Shown here: one piece after another, positions 10,861 through 20,500 of the stretch
How the letters are laid out: the number at the start of each line of letters is the position of its first letter
How positions within the stretch are numbered: the stretch's first letter is position 1
DNA from: Phycisphaerae bacterium
GTDB taxonomy: Bacteria > Planctomycetota > Phycisphaerae > UBA1845
Direction: 5' to 3'
Assembly (NCBI GenBank): GCA_021604825.1
Contig: BQJS01000002.1
Coordinates: 4,979-68,978 of the forward strand
Length of the DNA stretch: 64,000 bases
Translations under genes and position numbers: made by a program
Notes under the pieces: model-generated
Told to the model about the DNA's origin: nothing
Seen by the model: only the letters and a program-made list of their open reading frames with translations
Databases searched by the model: none

Positions 10861-10929
10861 TATGCTGCCGGCTGTGGTAGTATGAGTTGGTCGCCATTTT
10901 GGGCGACTCGAACGTAAAGATTGAATGTA

Positions 10930-11403
10930 ATGTCAGAGACAAAAGACAATTCAAACGAGCAAGCGGCGACTGGGAAAACGACGACTGGGCAACCGGGGAC
11001 TGGGCAACCGGGGACTGGGCAACCGGGGACTGGGAAACCGGTAGCTGGGCTTGACTCGAAAGAACTTGCGATCAAGTTGGCCAACCTAGCCCACGACCGT
11101 CGGTGCGAGCAGATCGTCGTGCTCGACCTGCGTGGTGTGAGCCCGATCACCGATTTCTTCGTGGTGTGCACCGGGACCAGCGATCGCCAAATGCGTACGA
11201 CCGGCGAAGAGATGATGGTCGAGTGCAAGCACGATGGTGATCCGCCATACGGACACTCCGGGTTAGATTCGGCATCGTGGGTACTCATCGATTTCGTGAA
11301 CGTGGTCGTACACATTTTCACGCCGGAGCATCGCGCGTATTACGATCTGGAATTGCTTTGGGGTGACGCTCCGCGCATCGAGTGGCAGAACGAACAAGCT
11401 TAA
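10930..11403 (+). CDS. rsfS: Ribosome silencing factor RsfS
   Basis: A 157-residue member of the RsfS/Iojap family, which binds ribosomal protein uL14 and blocks subunit joining when nutrients are low. The family core runs from about residue 45: VVLDLRGVSPITDFFVVCTG, TSDRQMRTTGEE, then SWVLIDFVNVVVHIFTPEHR with YYDLELLWGDAP. The first 40 residues are unusual: a low-complexity stretch of TGQPG units made by a 15-base tandem repeat. Start ATG 10930 has only a poor Shine-Dalgarno; TTG 10921 is also in frame. ArgS follows about 100 bases later. Confidence 0.95.
   Translation: MSETKDNSNEQAATGKTTTGQPGTGQPGTGQPGTGKPVAGLDSKELAIKLANLAHDRRCEQIVVLDLRGVSPITDFFVVCTGTSDRQMRTTGEEMMVECKHDGDPPYGHSGLDSASWVLIDFVNVVVHIFTPEHRAYYDLELLWGDAPRIEWQNEQA
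10968..11042 (+). repeat. 15-bp tandem repeat within rsfS (5 units)
   Basis: Five in-frame 15-base units with consensus GACTGGGCAACCGGG; the middle three (10983-11027) are identical, and the outer two differ at a few positions. They encode TGKTT, three TGQPG and TGKPV. A unit length divisible by three lets copy number change without a frameshift. Confidence 0.9.
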
Positions 11404-11418
11404 TTAGATGCGGGGCGC

Positions 11419-11483
11419 GTAGGGTGGGCCGTGCCCACCAAGTTGCAATCCATTCAAACGGCGGTGGGCATAGCCCACCCTAC
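11419..11483. repeat. Inverted repeat between rsfS and argS
   Basis: GTAGGGTGGGC at 11419-11429 is inverted as GCCCACCCTAC at 11473-11483, and the inner words (TGCCCACC, GGTGGGCA) also pair. It can form a long imperfect hairpin. A diverged half-copy (AGGGTGGGCTGTGCCTACC) lies at about 42229-42249, so this is a dispersed element and not just a local terminator. Confidence 0.7.
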
Positions 11484-11503
11484 ACCATATTCAAAGGTGC
11501 CGC

Positions 11504-13300
11504 GTGTTTTCAAACACCATGCAACTATTGTGCGATCGGTTTCGCTGTGCCGTGCGAACTTCGTACGGTGATGATTGCCCGTTTGACGAGCAGTGGATCA
11601 AGCCGTGTAACGATCCGCGCTTTGGCGATTATCAATTCAACGGTGCGCTGCCGCTGGCGAAATCGCTCAAGATGAAACCGCGCGACATCGCAGAGACGCT
11701 TTCCGTTTGCGTCGAGCTTGGTGACATCTCAGCACAGCCCGAGATCGCCGGACCGGGTTTTCTAAACCTCCGGCTGACGGATGCGTTCCTCTCAAAGGCA
11801 TTGACATCGATACCGGCGGAAGAGAGCGGGTCCGAATACGATCGCCTCGGTCTGCAATTCGACGACGCGGCTGAAACCGTCGTCGTGGATATGTCGAGTC
11901 CGAACCTCGCCAAGGAAATGCATGTCGGCCACCTTCGCAGCACGGTCATTGGCGAAAGCGTCGCCCGGATTCTTGAATTTGCCTGGCACCAAGTCGAGCG
12001 GGTGAACCATGTTGGCGACTGGGGCACGCAGTTCGGCATGTTGATTACGCACCTCCGCGATGTTTCGCCACAGGTGATCGACGATCCGGATTCGTTGGCG
12101 ATTGGCGATCTTGAGGCGTTTTACGTCGAGGCCAAGCGGGCGTTTGATGGAAGCGAAGAATTCGCCAACCGCGCTCGCCAAGCCGTCGTGCAATTGCAGG
12201 GCGGGGATGAAGAAACGCTCGCGGTTTGGCGGGCGTTCTGCAACGAGTCATTGCGGCATTGCCACGCCATCTACGACCGATTGGGCATTACCAAGCTCAT
12301 CGATCGCGGTGAGAGTTTTTACAACGACCAACTGGCGGTGACGGTTCAGGAATTGACCGACGCCAACATGGTTGAGACCAGCGATGGGGCCGAGTGCATT
12401 TTCCTCGATGATTTCAAGAATCGCGATGGCGATCCGCTGCCGATGATCGTTCGCAAGTCCGACGGCGGATTCAACTATTCCGCCACCGACCTGGCCGCCG
12501 TCCGGCATCGTTTGCGCGACGTTGGCGCAACGCGATTGATTTATGTCGTCGGCATTCCGCAGCAACAACACTTCGCGATGCTGTTTGCGGCCATTCGCAA
12601 ATCGGGCTGGGCCAGCGATAACGTCCGCTTGGAACACCTCGCGTTCGGAAGCATGTTGGGACCCGACGGCAAGCCATTCAAAACCAGAGAAGGCGGTACC
12701 GTCAAACTCAAGAACCTTCTCGAAGAAGCCGTGCAGTCCGCCCATGCCGCCATTGATGAGCGACAAGGCGATGACGATGATCGCGCATTAAGCGACACAC
12801 AAAAGAAAACCATCAGCGAAGCCGTTGGTCTTGGCGCGGTCAAGTATGCGGATCTGTCGCACGCGCTAACGACCGACTATCGCTTCGACATGGATCAGAT
12901 GCTTTCGTTCGAGGGCAACACCGCCCCGTACATGCTCTATGCCTACGCACGAATCCGCAGCATCGGAAGAAAAGCCGGCATCGATTTCGACACGCTTCCC
13001 GCAGACGCACCGATCACAGTCGAACATGACGCCGAGGTCGCGCTGGCCAAGATGATCATCCGCTTCCCGGAAGTCATTAGCCAAATCGTTCGCGACCTGC
13101 GCCCCAACGTGTTGACCGAATACCTCTACGACCTGTCGAAAGCGTTCAGCCGCTTCTACGACAGACGCCACGGCGTGAGGGTCACCGACGCCGAGCCGGA
13201 GTCAACACGCATGTCGCGCCTGCGCCTATGCCAGATCACCGCCCGGACCATCAAGTCCGGTCTATACCTGCTCGGTATCGACACGATCGAACAGATGTAG
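11504..13300 (+). CDS. argS: Arginyl-tRNA synthetase
   Basis: A 598-residue class I synthetase that charges tRNA-Arg. The N-terminal tRNA-recognition (Add-1) domain occupies roughly residues 1-110. The ATP site follows with SSPNLAKEMHVGHLRS, in which HVGH (140-143) is the HIGH motif. Other family blocks are VNHVGDWGTQFGMLI, KSDGGFNYSATDLAA and, in place of KMSKS, KTREGGTVKL. The C-terminal anticodon domain ends with RLRLCQITARTIKSGLYLLGI. GTG 11504 is taken as start because AAAGGTG lies six bases upstream; ATG 11519 is an alternative. Confidence 0.97.
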   Translation: MFSNTMQLLCDRFRCAVRTSYGDDCPFDEQWIKPCNDPRFGDYQFNGALPLAKSLKMKPRDIAETLSVCVELGDISAQPEIAGPGFLNLRLTDAFLSKALTSIPAEESGSEYDRLGLQFDDAAETVVVDMSSPNLAKEMHVGHLRSTVIGESVARILEFAWHQVERVNHVGDWGTQFGMLITHLRDVSPQVIDDPDSLAIGDLEAFYVEAKRAFDGSEEFANRARQAVVQLQGGDEETLAVWRAFCNESLRHCHAIYDRLGITKLIDRGESFYNDQLAVTVQELTDANMVETSDGAECIFLDDFKNRDGDPLPMIVRKSDGGFNYSATDLAAVRHRLRDVGATRLIYVVGIPQQQHFAMLFAAIRKSGWASDNVRLEHLAFGSMLGPDGKPFKTREGGTVKLKNLLEEAVQSAHAAIDERQGDDDDRALSDTQKKTISEAVGLGAVKYADLSHALTTDYRFDMDQMLSFEGNTAPYMLYAYARIRSIGRKAGIDFDTLPADAPITVEHDAEVALAKMIIRFPEVISQIVRDLRPNVLTEYLYDLSKAFSRFYDRRHGVRVTDAEPESTRMSRLRLCQITARTIKSGLYLLGIDTIEQM

Positions 13301-13319
13301 ATCTTCGAAGACGATGATG

Positions 13320-13391
13320 TGCCACTGCTCTGTGAGCAGTGCTTTTAGAGTTCGTCGCCAACTGCCCAGCACTGCTCACAGAGCAGTGGCA
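13320..13391. repeat. 23-bp perfect inverted repeat with palindromic arms
   Basis: The arm at 13320-13342 (TGCCACTGCTCTGTGAGCAG plus TGC) is repeated exactly in reverse at 13369-13391, with 26 bases between. Each arm contains its own palindrome CTGCTC-TGT-GAGCAG. It lies between convergent argS and the kinase gene, so it may terminate both, but no T-tract is present; a mobile REP-type origin is equally possible. Confidence 0.8.
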
Positions 13392-13402
13392 CGGTTTCTC
13401 GA

Positions 13403-15901
13403 CTAACGTTGCTTCGTTGTCTCAGCCAAGTGTTTATACAGGCTCTGGTGCGGGTGGGGTTGCTGAGTGATTTCGATCGAGCGTTTCAGGCACTGTACGG
13501 CATCGTCTTTTTCGCCAGCGAGTTCATGGGCTTTTGCTTTTTGTTCCCAGGCGTCGGCTTCCATGCGGCGGTTGTCGTGCTTTTGGGCGAGTTTGAGGCG
13601 CTGGTCAATCGCTCCCAGTGCGGCGTCGGTTTTGCCCTCTTGCAGGTACATTTCTGCAAGGTGTTCGTAGACCATCGTTAAACCGTTCCAGAATTCGGTC
13701 CCGTTGAGGGCAGTTAATGCCTCGTCGAAACAGGCTTCAGCTTCGGCGTAGTCATTCATCAAACAAGCGCAGCGGCCCAGATTCATATGCGAGACGCCGA
13801 TGTTCACGCGATCGCCGACTTCGTTGGCCAGTCCCAGCGCCCTTCGATAATACTCTGCCGCTTCTGCGTAACGCTGTTGTTTGAGAAGCACGCCGCCCAT
13901 GCCGTTGTACGGCCATGCCAGCGAAACCACGTCGCGGTATTTCTTGTGAATGTCGATCGCCCGCGCGAAGGCTCGCTCGGCTTCCTCAAAATGCTTCAAG
14001 CGCATCAGCACGAACCCGAGATTGCCTTCGTACTTCGCCGTGTCGGAATGCTGTTCCAACTCGACCGTCAGGTCCCGCGCTTTCTCAAGGAATTCGTACG
14101 CCGATGTGTATTCACCCTGGTAATAATACATCACGCCCAAGTTGCCGAGCGCCTCAGCCACCCTTCGTTGATCGCCATCGTGTCGGGCTGCCACTTCTTC
14201 GCGGCGATGAAACTCGAGCGCCCGGTCGTAGTCGCCGGTTCGCGCGTAAGCCGCACCGATCAGACTCACCGCGTCGATGTATTGGCTGTCGATCGCCAGC
14301 GCCTCGTTGCACAGTTCTATCGCCATCGAATAACGGGCGTCTGCGTAGGCCAATCGCGCTTTGATGAATTTCTCATGGGCCTCGAGATTATCGGTGCCAG
14401 CCGTATGAACTTTACCGCCCGATCGGACACTGCGGTGGGCTCCGATCGCTTCGATCACCTGGGCGGCAAGCTGATCCTCCAAACTGAACAAGTCTTCGAC
14501 ATTTCCCACAATATCGGCGGACATGTTGGGGACCGCCGTGTCCGTTCGGCTGACCGATCGGGCGATGATTCGCAATTTGTCACCGGTGCGCTGATACGTC
14601 CCGACGATCACGGTCGCGGCACCGAGCATTTCAGCCGATGCCAGCAGGCGATTTTCATCGTGTACTTCTGCGGCGGTTCCTTGCTCCTGCCCGAGCAACT
14701 TCGACAGCCCGTGCCGATCAACCACGTGCATACCGTCAAGGTCGAGAAGCCGTGCGCTAAGAAACTCGGCGACGGCTTCGCCAATCCAATCGTCCGAAGG
14801 CTGCCTCGACATGTTTTCAAACGTCGAGACGACCACGCCGCTCGGTAACGACGCGTCCGCAGACTGCGGAACCAATGCAGTCACATCGACCCCACTGCGG
14901 AGCGCCTCGCTGAGCTTTTCAGCATTTTCAAACCGATGCTCCGGGCGCTTGGCCAGGCACACTTCAATGACGTTGCGAAGCCAGCCGGGTGCGGATCGCG
15001 TGATGTCCTCGGGCCAAATGACCGGGTCGTGTTTGTGGCGATTGGATAACTCGATAACGCCCGACCCGCGGAATGGCGGTTTGCCGCAGAGCAGGTGATA
15101 CATGCTTGCCCCGAGGCTGTAGAGATCGGCGCGGTGGGTAAGGTGGTTGTCGCCGTCGAATTGCTCGGGGGCCATGTAGTACGGCGTACCGAGAATCTGC
15201 CCGTCGCAGGTGAGGGCCATGTCGCCTTCGATGCCCTTGATTTTCACCAATCCGAGATCGGTGATTTTCGCGATGCCGTTGGCCCCCAGCATGATGTTGC
15301 TTGGTTTGATATCGCGGTGAATCAATTCCGACGCGTGAATTGCCGTGAGGCCGTTGGCGATTTGGACGCCGACCTCGACGACCTGCTGCCAGCACATCGC
15401 CCCCACCGCATTGAGCATTTTTCGCAGGTTTTCGCCCTCGATGTATTCCATAGCGAAGTACCAGGTGTCGTCCACACAGTCGCAATCGAGGACTTTGGCG
15501 ACGTTCTGGTGGGCGACGAGCGCTCCAGCCCGGGCTTCTGCTTGCAGGCGGGCGGTGGCCAATTCGCGCCATTCATCGTGGCTGACGATGATTTTCAAGA
15601 TGCAGATTTGGTCGAGGTGGCAGTGGTGGGCGAGCAGAATTCGACCTTGGGCACCCGAAGCGATTGCCCGAATGATGCGGTACCGGTCCGATCGGACCTT
15701 GGGCCAAGCCTCGCCAGCCGCGTCGAAGAGCGCCGCTTGCTCGCGCCAAGTGCTTCCGTCTTGAATCTGGCGAGGAGACGCGAACGAAAACTTGCAGGAT
15801 TCACACGTGACCAGATCCTTGTCGGTGGCGCTGGGCAGGGCGTCGTGACCTTGGCAATGCGGGCATGTCCATCTCGTTTCGAGCATTTTTTGTTTCGCCA
15901 T
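13403..15901 (-). CDS. Zinc-ribbon Ser/Thr protein kinase with TPR repeats
   Basis: An 832-residue soluble protein. Residues 13-36 carry two CxxC pairs (CPHC, CESC), a zinc ribbon. A Hanks-type kinase domain spans about 74-335: ATP lysine in ICILKII, catalytic HRDIKPSN (195-202), a DLG in place of DFG (215-217), and GTPYYMAPEQ before the YSLG helix. About 370-530 resembles the TolB-N/adenylate-cyclase-associated region seen after such kinases (VVVSTFENMSRQPSDDWIGE). The C-terminal 300 residues are consecutive TPRs (AEALGNLGVMYYYQGEYTSA and similar). No membrane helix is visible, which differs from many bacterial sensor kinases. ATG 15901 is chosen; in-frame ATGs reach up to 16006. Confidence 0.9.
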   Translation of the reverse strand: MAKQKMLETRWTCPHCQGHDALPSATDKDLVTCESCKFSFASPRQIQDGSTWREQAALFDAAGEAWPKVRSDRYRIIRAIASGAQGRILLAHHCHLDQICILKIIVSHDEWRELATARLQAEARAGALVAHQNVAKVLDCDCVDDTWYFAMEYIEGENLRKMLNAVGAMCWQQVVEVGVQIANGLTAIHASELIHRDIKPSNIMLGANGIAKITDLGLVKIKGIEGDMALTCDGQILGTPYYMAPEQFDGDNHLTHRADLYSLGASMYHLLCGKPPFRGSGVIELSNRHKHDPVIWPEDITRSAPGWLRNVIEVCLAKRPEHRFENAEKLSEALRSGVDVTALVPQSADASLPSGVVVSTFENMSRQPSDDWIGEAVAEFLSARLLDLDGMHVVDRHGLSKLLGQEQGTAAEVHDENRLLASAEMLGAATVIVGTYQRTGDKLRIIARSVSRTDTAVPNMSADIVGNVEDLFSLEDQLAAQVIEAIGAHRSVRSGGKVHTAGTDNLEAHEKFIKARLAYADARYSMAIELCNEALAIDSQYIDAVSLIGAAYARTGDYDRALEFHRREEVAARHDGDQRRVAEALGNLGVMYYYQGEYTSAYEFLEKARDLTVELEQHSDTAKYEGNLGFVLMRLKHFEEAERAFARAIDIHKKYRDVVSLAWPYNGMGGVLLKQQRYAEAAEYYRRALGLANEVGDRVNIGVSHMNLGRCACLMNDYAEAEACFDEALTALNGTEFWNGLTMVYEHLAEMYLQEGKTDAALGAIDQRLKLAQKHDNRRMEADAWEQKAKAHELAGEKDDAVQCLKRSIEITQQPHPHQSLYKHLAETTKQR

Positions 15902-16255
15902 GTTCGACCCGATTGGTTCAGCCTCCCGCGTTCGCTTGGGAACCATGGCAATCATATCACAGACGTGTGAATTCCACTCCTTCATTTTGAAGGGTTCGGA
16001 CCCCAATTTCAGTTTAACCTATATCTTGTGTGGTTCGCGCTCGCTGTTACATCTTGTTGGAGAAGGTTGTGTTGGACACCGTAAAGGCGTTCGGCGCATG
16101 CGTTGTGGCGCGTTTCTATTTCACAAGTTGTTGAGAAATGTTGACCAATTCCTTTGTCCTCTCCCGATGAATCCGTTACAAAGACATACTGATAACTGGC
16201 GATTGGATGCGCCGTTATCAAACCCGTTTCAAACCCAACCGAATTGAAAAGTACG
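15902..16255. other. Divergent intergenic region
   Basis: About 354 bases between the kinase gene and the plus-strand amidase-like gene. If the kinase starts further upstream (up to 16006), part of it is coding. No RNA gene, repeat or clear promoter pair was recognised. Confidence 0.45.
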
Positions 16256-16825
16256 ATGGACGAACGAACACGGATGTTCCGAGTTTTGAGCAGTCTTGCC
16301 GTCGCGATGGTGGGCGGTGGTGGGATGCTATTCTGGCTCGAGCCCGAGTCAGGAATCACCATCACCCTGACGCCAGCCCAATATGCCCATGACGCTGTGG
16401 CTGCCTGCCCGACCTTGGCTCAACAGTGGCGGGGTGTGACCATCGTACCCATTGAACCGCTTTCTCAGAGTCGCACGCTCACCGCAGTCGGTCAGCGCGA
16501 AGATCTGCATTTCCTGGTGATGCCCGATGGGGCGGTTGTAGCCCAGAAACTCTGGGTTTCGCAGTCAAATTGGGGTACTCAGGATCGTCCAAGCGACCCG
16601 TCGATCATCCGTGTGGGTATGCATATTCAAGCAGAAGGTGGGCAAATCGGATCTGACCAGTTTGAAGGGTTGCGGGCACTTTGGACCACGCTCAACGACC
16701 GTATTGGCCATTCCGGCGGTGCGATTCCATTGAATCTGAAGTTTGCGGGTGCGGATCGTTACGAAGGGTTGGGGGACTCAATCTCAGCCGACCTGCTCGA
16801 TTCTCAAGATCAAGCCAAAGGGTAA
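16256..16825 (+). CDS. Membrane-anchored protein, possible catalytically dead amidase-like domain
   Basis: A 189-residue protein of no family recognised with certainty. One hydrophobic segment (about residues 11-27, VLSSLAVAMVGGGGMLFW) could be a signal anchor. From residue 58 its pattern matches the N-acetylmuramoyl-alanine amidase (Amidase_2/PGRP) fold: WRGVTIVP, then DLHFLVMPDGAVV, then IIRVGMHIQAEGG, then QFEGLRALWTTLND. The intact amidase at 22698 has the equivalent WSEIVLHHS, YHFVIGNG, GIGICLVGNF and QMASVDKLVLFLS. The zinc ligands (HH and CPG) are absent here. So it may be a non-enzymatic peptidoglycan binder. Start ATG 16256 has a poor Shine-Dalgarno; TTG 16244 is possible. Confidence 0.6.
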   Translation: MDERTRMFRVLSSLAVAMVGGGGMLFWLEPESGITITLTPAQYAHDAVAACPTLAQQWRGVTIVPIEPLSQSRTLTAVGQREDLHFLVMPDGAVVAQKLWVSQSNWGTQDRPSDPSIIRVGMHIQAEGGQIGSDQFEGLRALWTTLNDRIGHSGGAIPLNLKFAGADRYEGLGDSISADLLDSQDQAKG

Positions 16826-17029
16826 AGATCAAGCCAAAAGGTAACTGCGCCCGACTGTCCTCGCTCTATCCAAAATCGGATATTTCAGCGTCGGGATGGA
16901 GGTGTACGCTATCTGACGCGCCTTGGTGTCGTGTTACATGAACTTCATGCGCGTACCGTCTTTGGGCGGTATTGTAAGGTTGTCAGGAAACGATGGTCAG
17001 GCAATAAGCTGCCCGACTCTCAATCCGGT

Positions 17030-17317
17030 CTAGGCGAACAGGTCGACTCGATCACCCAAGCCAGGGTGCGAAGCCGCTTGTCGCTCAGCCCGTTCGAGCT
17101 CGTTGCCCGTCGAAACTTCCCGCTGCTCTGTAAACCGCTCGAAGTCGGCTGGTGTTACAGCTCGCGAAGTCTCTGTCTGGTCCCTTGATCCCTGGGGCCG
17201 CACCCACATGGGAGCTGCACCCGCGTCGTCAGGGAACGATGCCACTTGACGGTCTGTCTGCTTAGTCTGTTCGTGTGCGGCGGGGACTGCCCCCACTGAG
17301 TTCACTAACCCTACCAT
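17030..17317 (-). CDS. Small hypothetical protein (95 residues)
   Basis: ATG 17317 follows an excellent Shine-Dalgarno (GAGAGGAGGAGAACG), which is the main reason to call this gene. The protein has no membrane segment or cysteine and is hydrophilic and probably disordered in its first half; the second half is predicted helical (ADFERFTEQ then NELERAERQAASH). It reads away from the divergent coiled-coil ATPase gene 281 bases away, so the two may share a regulatory region. Its function is not recognised. Confidence 0.6.
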   Translation of the reverse strand: MVGLVNSVGAVPAAHEQTKQTDRQVASFPDDAGAAPMWVRPQGSRDQTETSRAVTPADFERFTEQREVSTGNELERAERQAASHPGLGDRVDLFA

Positions 17318-17598
17318 CGTTCTCCTCCTCTCCTCATTCAGATGGGCTATGTCAGCCCAAACATACGCTTCCTTAATTGAAATAAGATATCCACCGCCGC
17401 TGCGCACCAATGTTTCTCAAAAACCCGGAATCAATCTAGGACCGCATAACGCCTGAGAGTAGCCCTCAGGTGCCCGAAAAGCCCGATAACTCCAGTCGCA
17501 ACGGGTAGGTTCCGATATTAAACGCGAGTACCGCCATTCTGCGCCGGTTGTGATGATCGGTCGTCGATTCTGTTATTTCGCGGTCGAAGGAGCCGTCC

Positions 17599-20500
17599 AT
17601 GGATTCCACGTATTTCGAAACGTTTGGTTTGAACCGTCCTCCGTTTGAGGAAACGACCAGCGCTGAGTTCTTCCACGCAAACGCATCATGCAATCGCATG
17701 ATTCACGCCGTGAAAGAGCAGCTTAGTAGCGGTGGGGTGTCGCTCATCAAAGGGGCCAATGGCTGTGGTAAGAGCATTCTTGCCCAGGCGCTGGTCGCGC
17801 GGTTCAAGTCGCAGGCGCGAATTCTCTCGCTATCGGTTCCACCTCCTGGCCACAACGTGCAAGGGCCGCCTGTAGGCCAGTCGGACATCGGTGGCACGTC
17901 GCACCGCGGCATCGAGCAGGTGGCTGGCGAGATCGTGGACATCATTGCGGATGCGACGGACAAGAAGTGTGCGGTGATTGTGGATCAAGCGCAGCACCTT
18001 TCCGCGGACGATCTCGTTTCCCTTCAAGAACACATCAACTCTGCCAGCGAGCGGGGTTTGAAGCTATCGGTTGTGCTCATTGGCAGTGAGGCCATCGAAG
18101 CCGTCCTTCGTTCAGACGAACTCAAATCGTTTACCAGTGCCGTCAAGCGACTTGGCGAGCTGACCGCCATGAATGCAGCTGAAACGGAAAGCTACATCGC
18201 AAGTCGCCTGAGCGTCGCCGGTGCCAAGAGCAACAAAATATTTGCGCGAAAAGCCGTTCGACGTATCGCAGACATGACCGGTGGTGTGCCAAGAAAAGTC
18301 AATGATCTGGCCAAGAAAACCATGCACCAAGCCGCCAGCAAAAAACAAAACAACGTCACGGCGTCTGCGGTCGCCACGTGCGCCGCAGCCAGCGCGCCTG
18401 AGGAATCCGAAGACATGTCGCAGGTTCAAGACACCTCCAACAAAATAAGCACAGGCAAGATGAGCACAGGCAAAGTTGAAGCGATGGTCAAACAACTTCA
18501 AGATGCCTTGGTCAAGACCCCTGTGACCGTCGGTGGAGACGGGGGCATGAATCACGCTGCCGACGATGTTTCGTATACGCTCAAAGAGCTGGCAGAGAGC
18601 GCCGGTGAAGCGGATGCTCGTGCGTCAAAGCTAAACGCAGCGATCCAGCACGCGGAAGAAACGCATGGTCAGCTGGTGGACTTTGCGGAAGCCCTCACGC
18701 GTATCGGGTCGTCTACGGACGAACGCATCGAACTGTTGCTGACGAGTCTCGAGTCTGCTCAGCAGATTCATGAAGAACTGCAGCACATTGGCGATCAGGC
18801 CCAGGGATTGATTGACGAGTCGAGAAATGTCGTCGGTGAAGAGCACGACAAGATGCTCGCCCAACTGGATGAACTGACTTGCCGGCGTGAAGAGTTGTCG
18901 AGCGTCATCGATCAATTCAAACACGAGCAGGACGAGGCGCTGCTGGATGCGCGGCGCGAAGTTGAAGAGAAGGTCGCGACCATTCGCGAGGAGATGGACG
19001 GCGCGCGCGGCGAATCCAAGCGCGTGCTCGCAGAAGCAGAACATACGCTGAAACGTACAGAGCGAAATCTGAAGGACACGTCGAATCTTGGTGAGCAGGT
19101 CGAGCAGACGCTAAACGACGCCCGACACTTGGAGGGGCAGCTGGCCAAGACGTTCGCGCAGATTCGCCAGGATCTTTCAACCCATCGTGAAAACGCGGCG
19201 GCGGCGACCACCGCGCATGAGGAATGTCGCCAAGCAGCGATAGAAGCCCGCAAGATTGCCGAGGATTCCACCGCGAGCGCTCAGAAGCTCATGGCGCTTG
19301 AAGAACAGGCCAAAGCGCAACAGGAGAGTCTCGAAGGCGCCATCGAAAACGCCGCCACGACCGCGGATCAGATCGACAAGCGCATTGATGACAAGAGAAG
19401 GGACGTCGAGGATCGCCAGGAAACCATTCACGATGGCATCCGCCAAGCCGGCGAAGGCATTCAGGAGCGGTTGGCGGGAGGCATCAAAGAAGTCAGTCGG
19501 CTAACCGACGAAGCCACCGACAAGATCAGCCACGCCGCTTGCGCGATCGACGAGCAAAAGTCCGATTCGGTCAACGCGATCAAGTCGGCTGGGGAGAAGA
19601 TCAGCGCGTCGATTCGCGAGTCGCGCGACGACGCCATGGTCGCGATTCAAACCACGGGCCAGCAGATCGAGGCACGCATCGCAGACAGTATCCGTCGCTA
19701 CGAGCAACTCGTGGTTGCCGAAGAAGCTGCGGCCAAGCGCGCCGAAGAAACCTCGGCGCACGCCACGGCGATGATGAATCGTGTCAGCCAAAGTGAAGCA
19801 AAGCTAGCCGAAACACAGCAGTCCATTCTGAATATCGAGGCACTGGCGGCAGAGACATTGGCGTCGGTCCAGTCGAGACTCAAGACCATGCAGGATTCGG
19901 TGGACGTCATCGTCGACAGCGGTGCGTCGCGAGCCAAGACCATGCTCGATGAATCGTTGGCAGCGTTTCAAGATGAAGCCTTGGGAATCTCCGAATCGCT
20001 TCGCAACTCAGCCACCGATATTCAAGGCAAGATGCAGGCGCAGGCGCTTGAAGTTCAATCGACCTTTGAAGACAAGAGGCAATCCGCCCAGGAAATCATC
20101 GATCAGTTCACGATGTCGGTTGACGAACTCGCCTTGAGCAAGATCACGGATGCACGCGAAACGGTTGGTTTAATTGCCACCGAAGCGAAAGCCGCGCTCG
20201 AACAGCAGAAGATCGACCTCGTTAAAGACGTCGACGCGCACGCAGCGAATTGCGATGTACGCATGACCGAGCTGGCCCAAGACCGGACCAATCAGATCGG
20301 CCACCAGATTCAAGAGCAAGGTGGCATCGCCATCTCCGCGATCCAGAAGACGGCGACCACTTCCGCCGAGAACCTGAAGAATCTCTCACTCGAGATCGAC
20401 AAGAAGTCCCGTGCTGCCCTCGTGACGGTCGAGGATACGGCGATCTCAACCTCCGAGCAGGCTGAAAAGCGCGTGAACCATGCAGCGCTGGCAGCCGCCA

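Noticed and set aside
10968..11042. Short repeats considered as a CRISPR array
   Set aside because: Units are 15 bases, contiguous and coding; no spacers or cas genes.
13787..14848. 353-codon plus-strand open frame antisense to the kinase/TPR gene
   Set aside because: It runs opposite a gene with strong family motifs and has no ribosome-binding site or domain.
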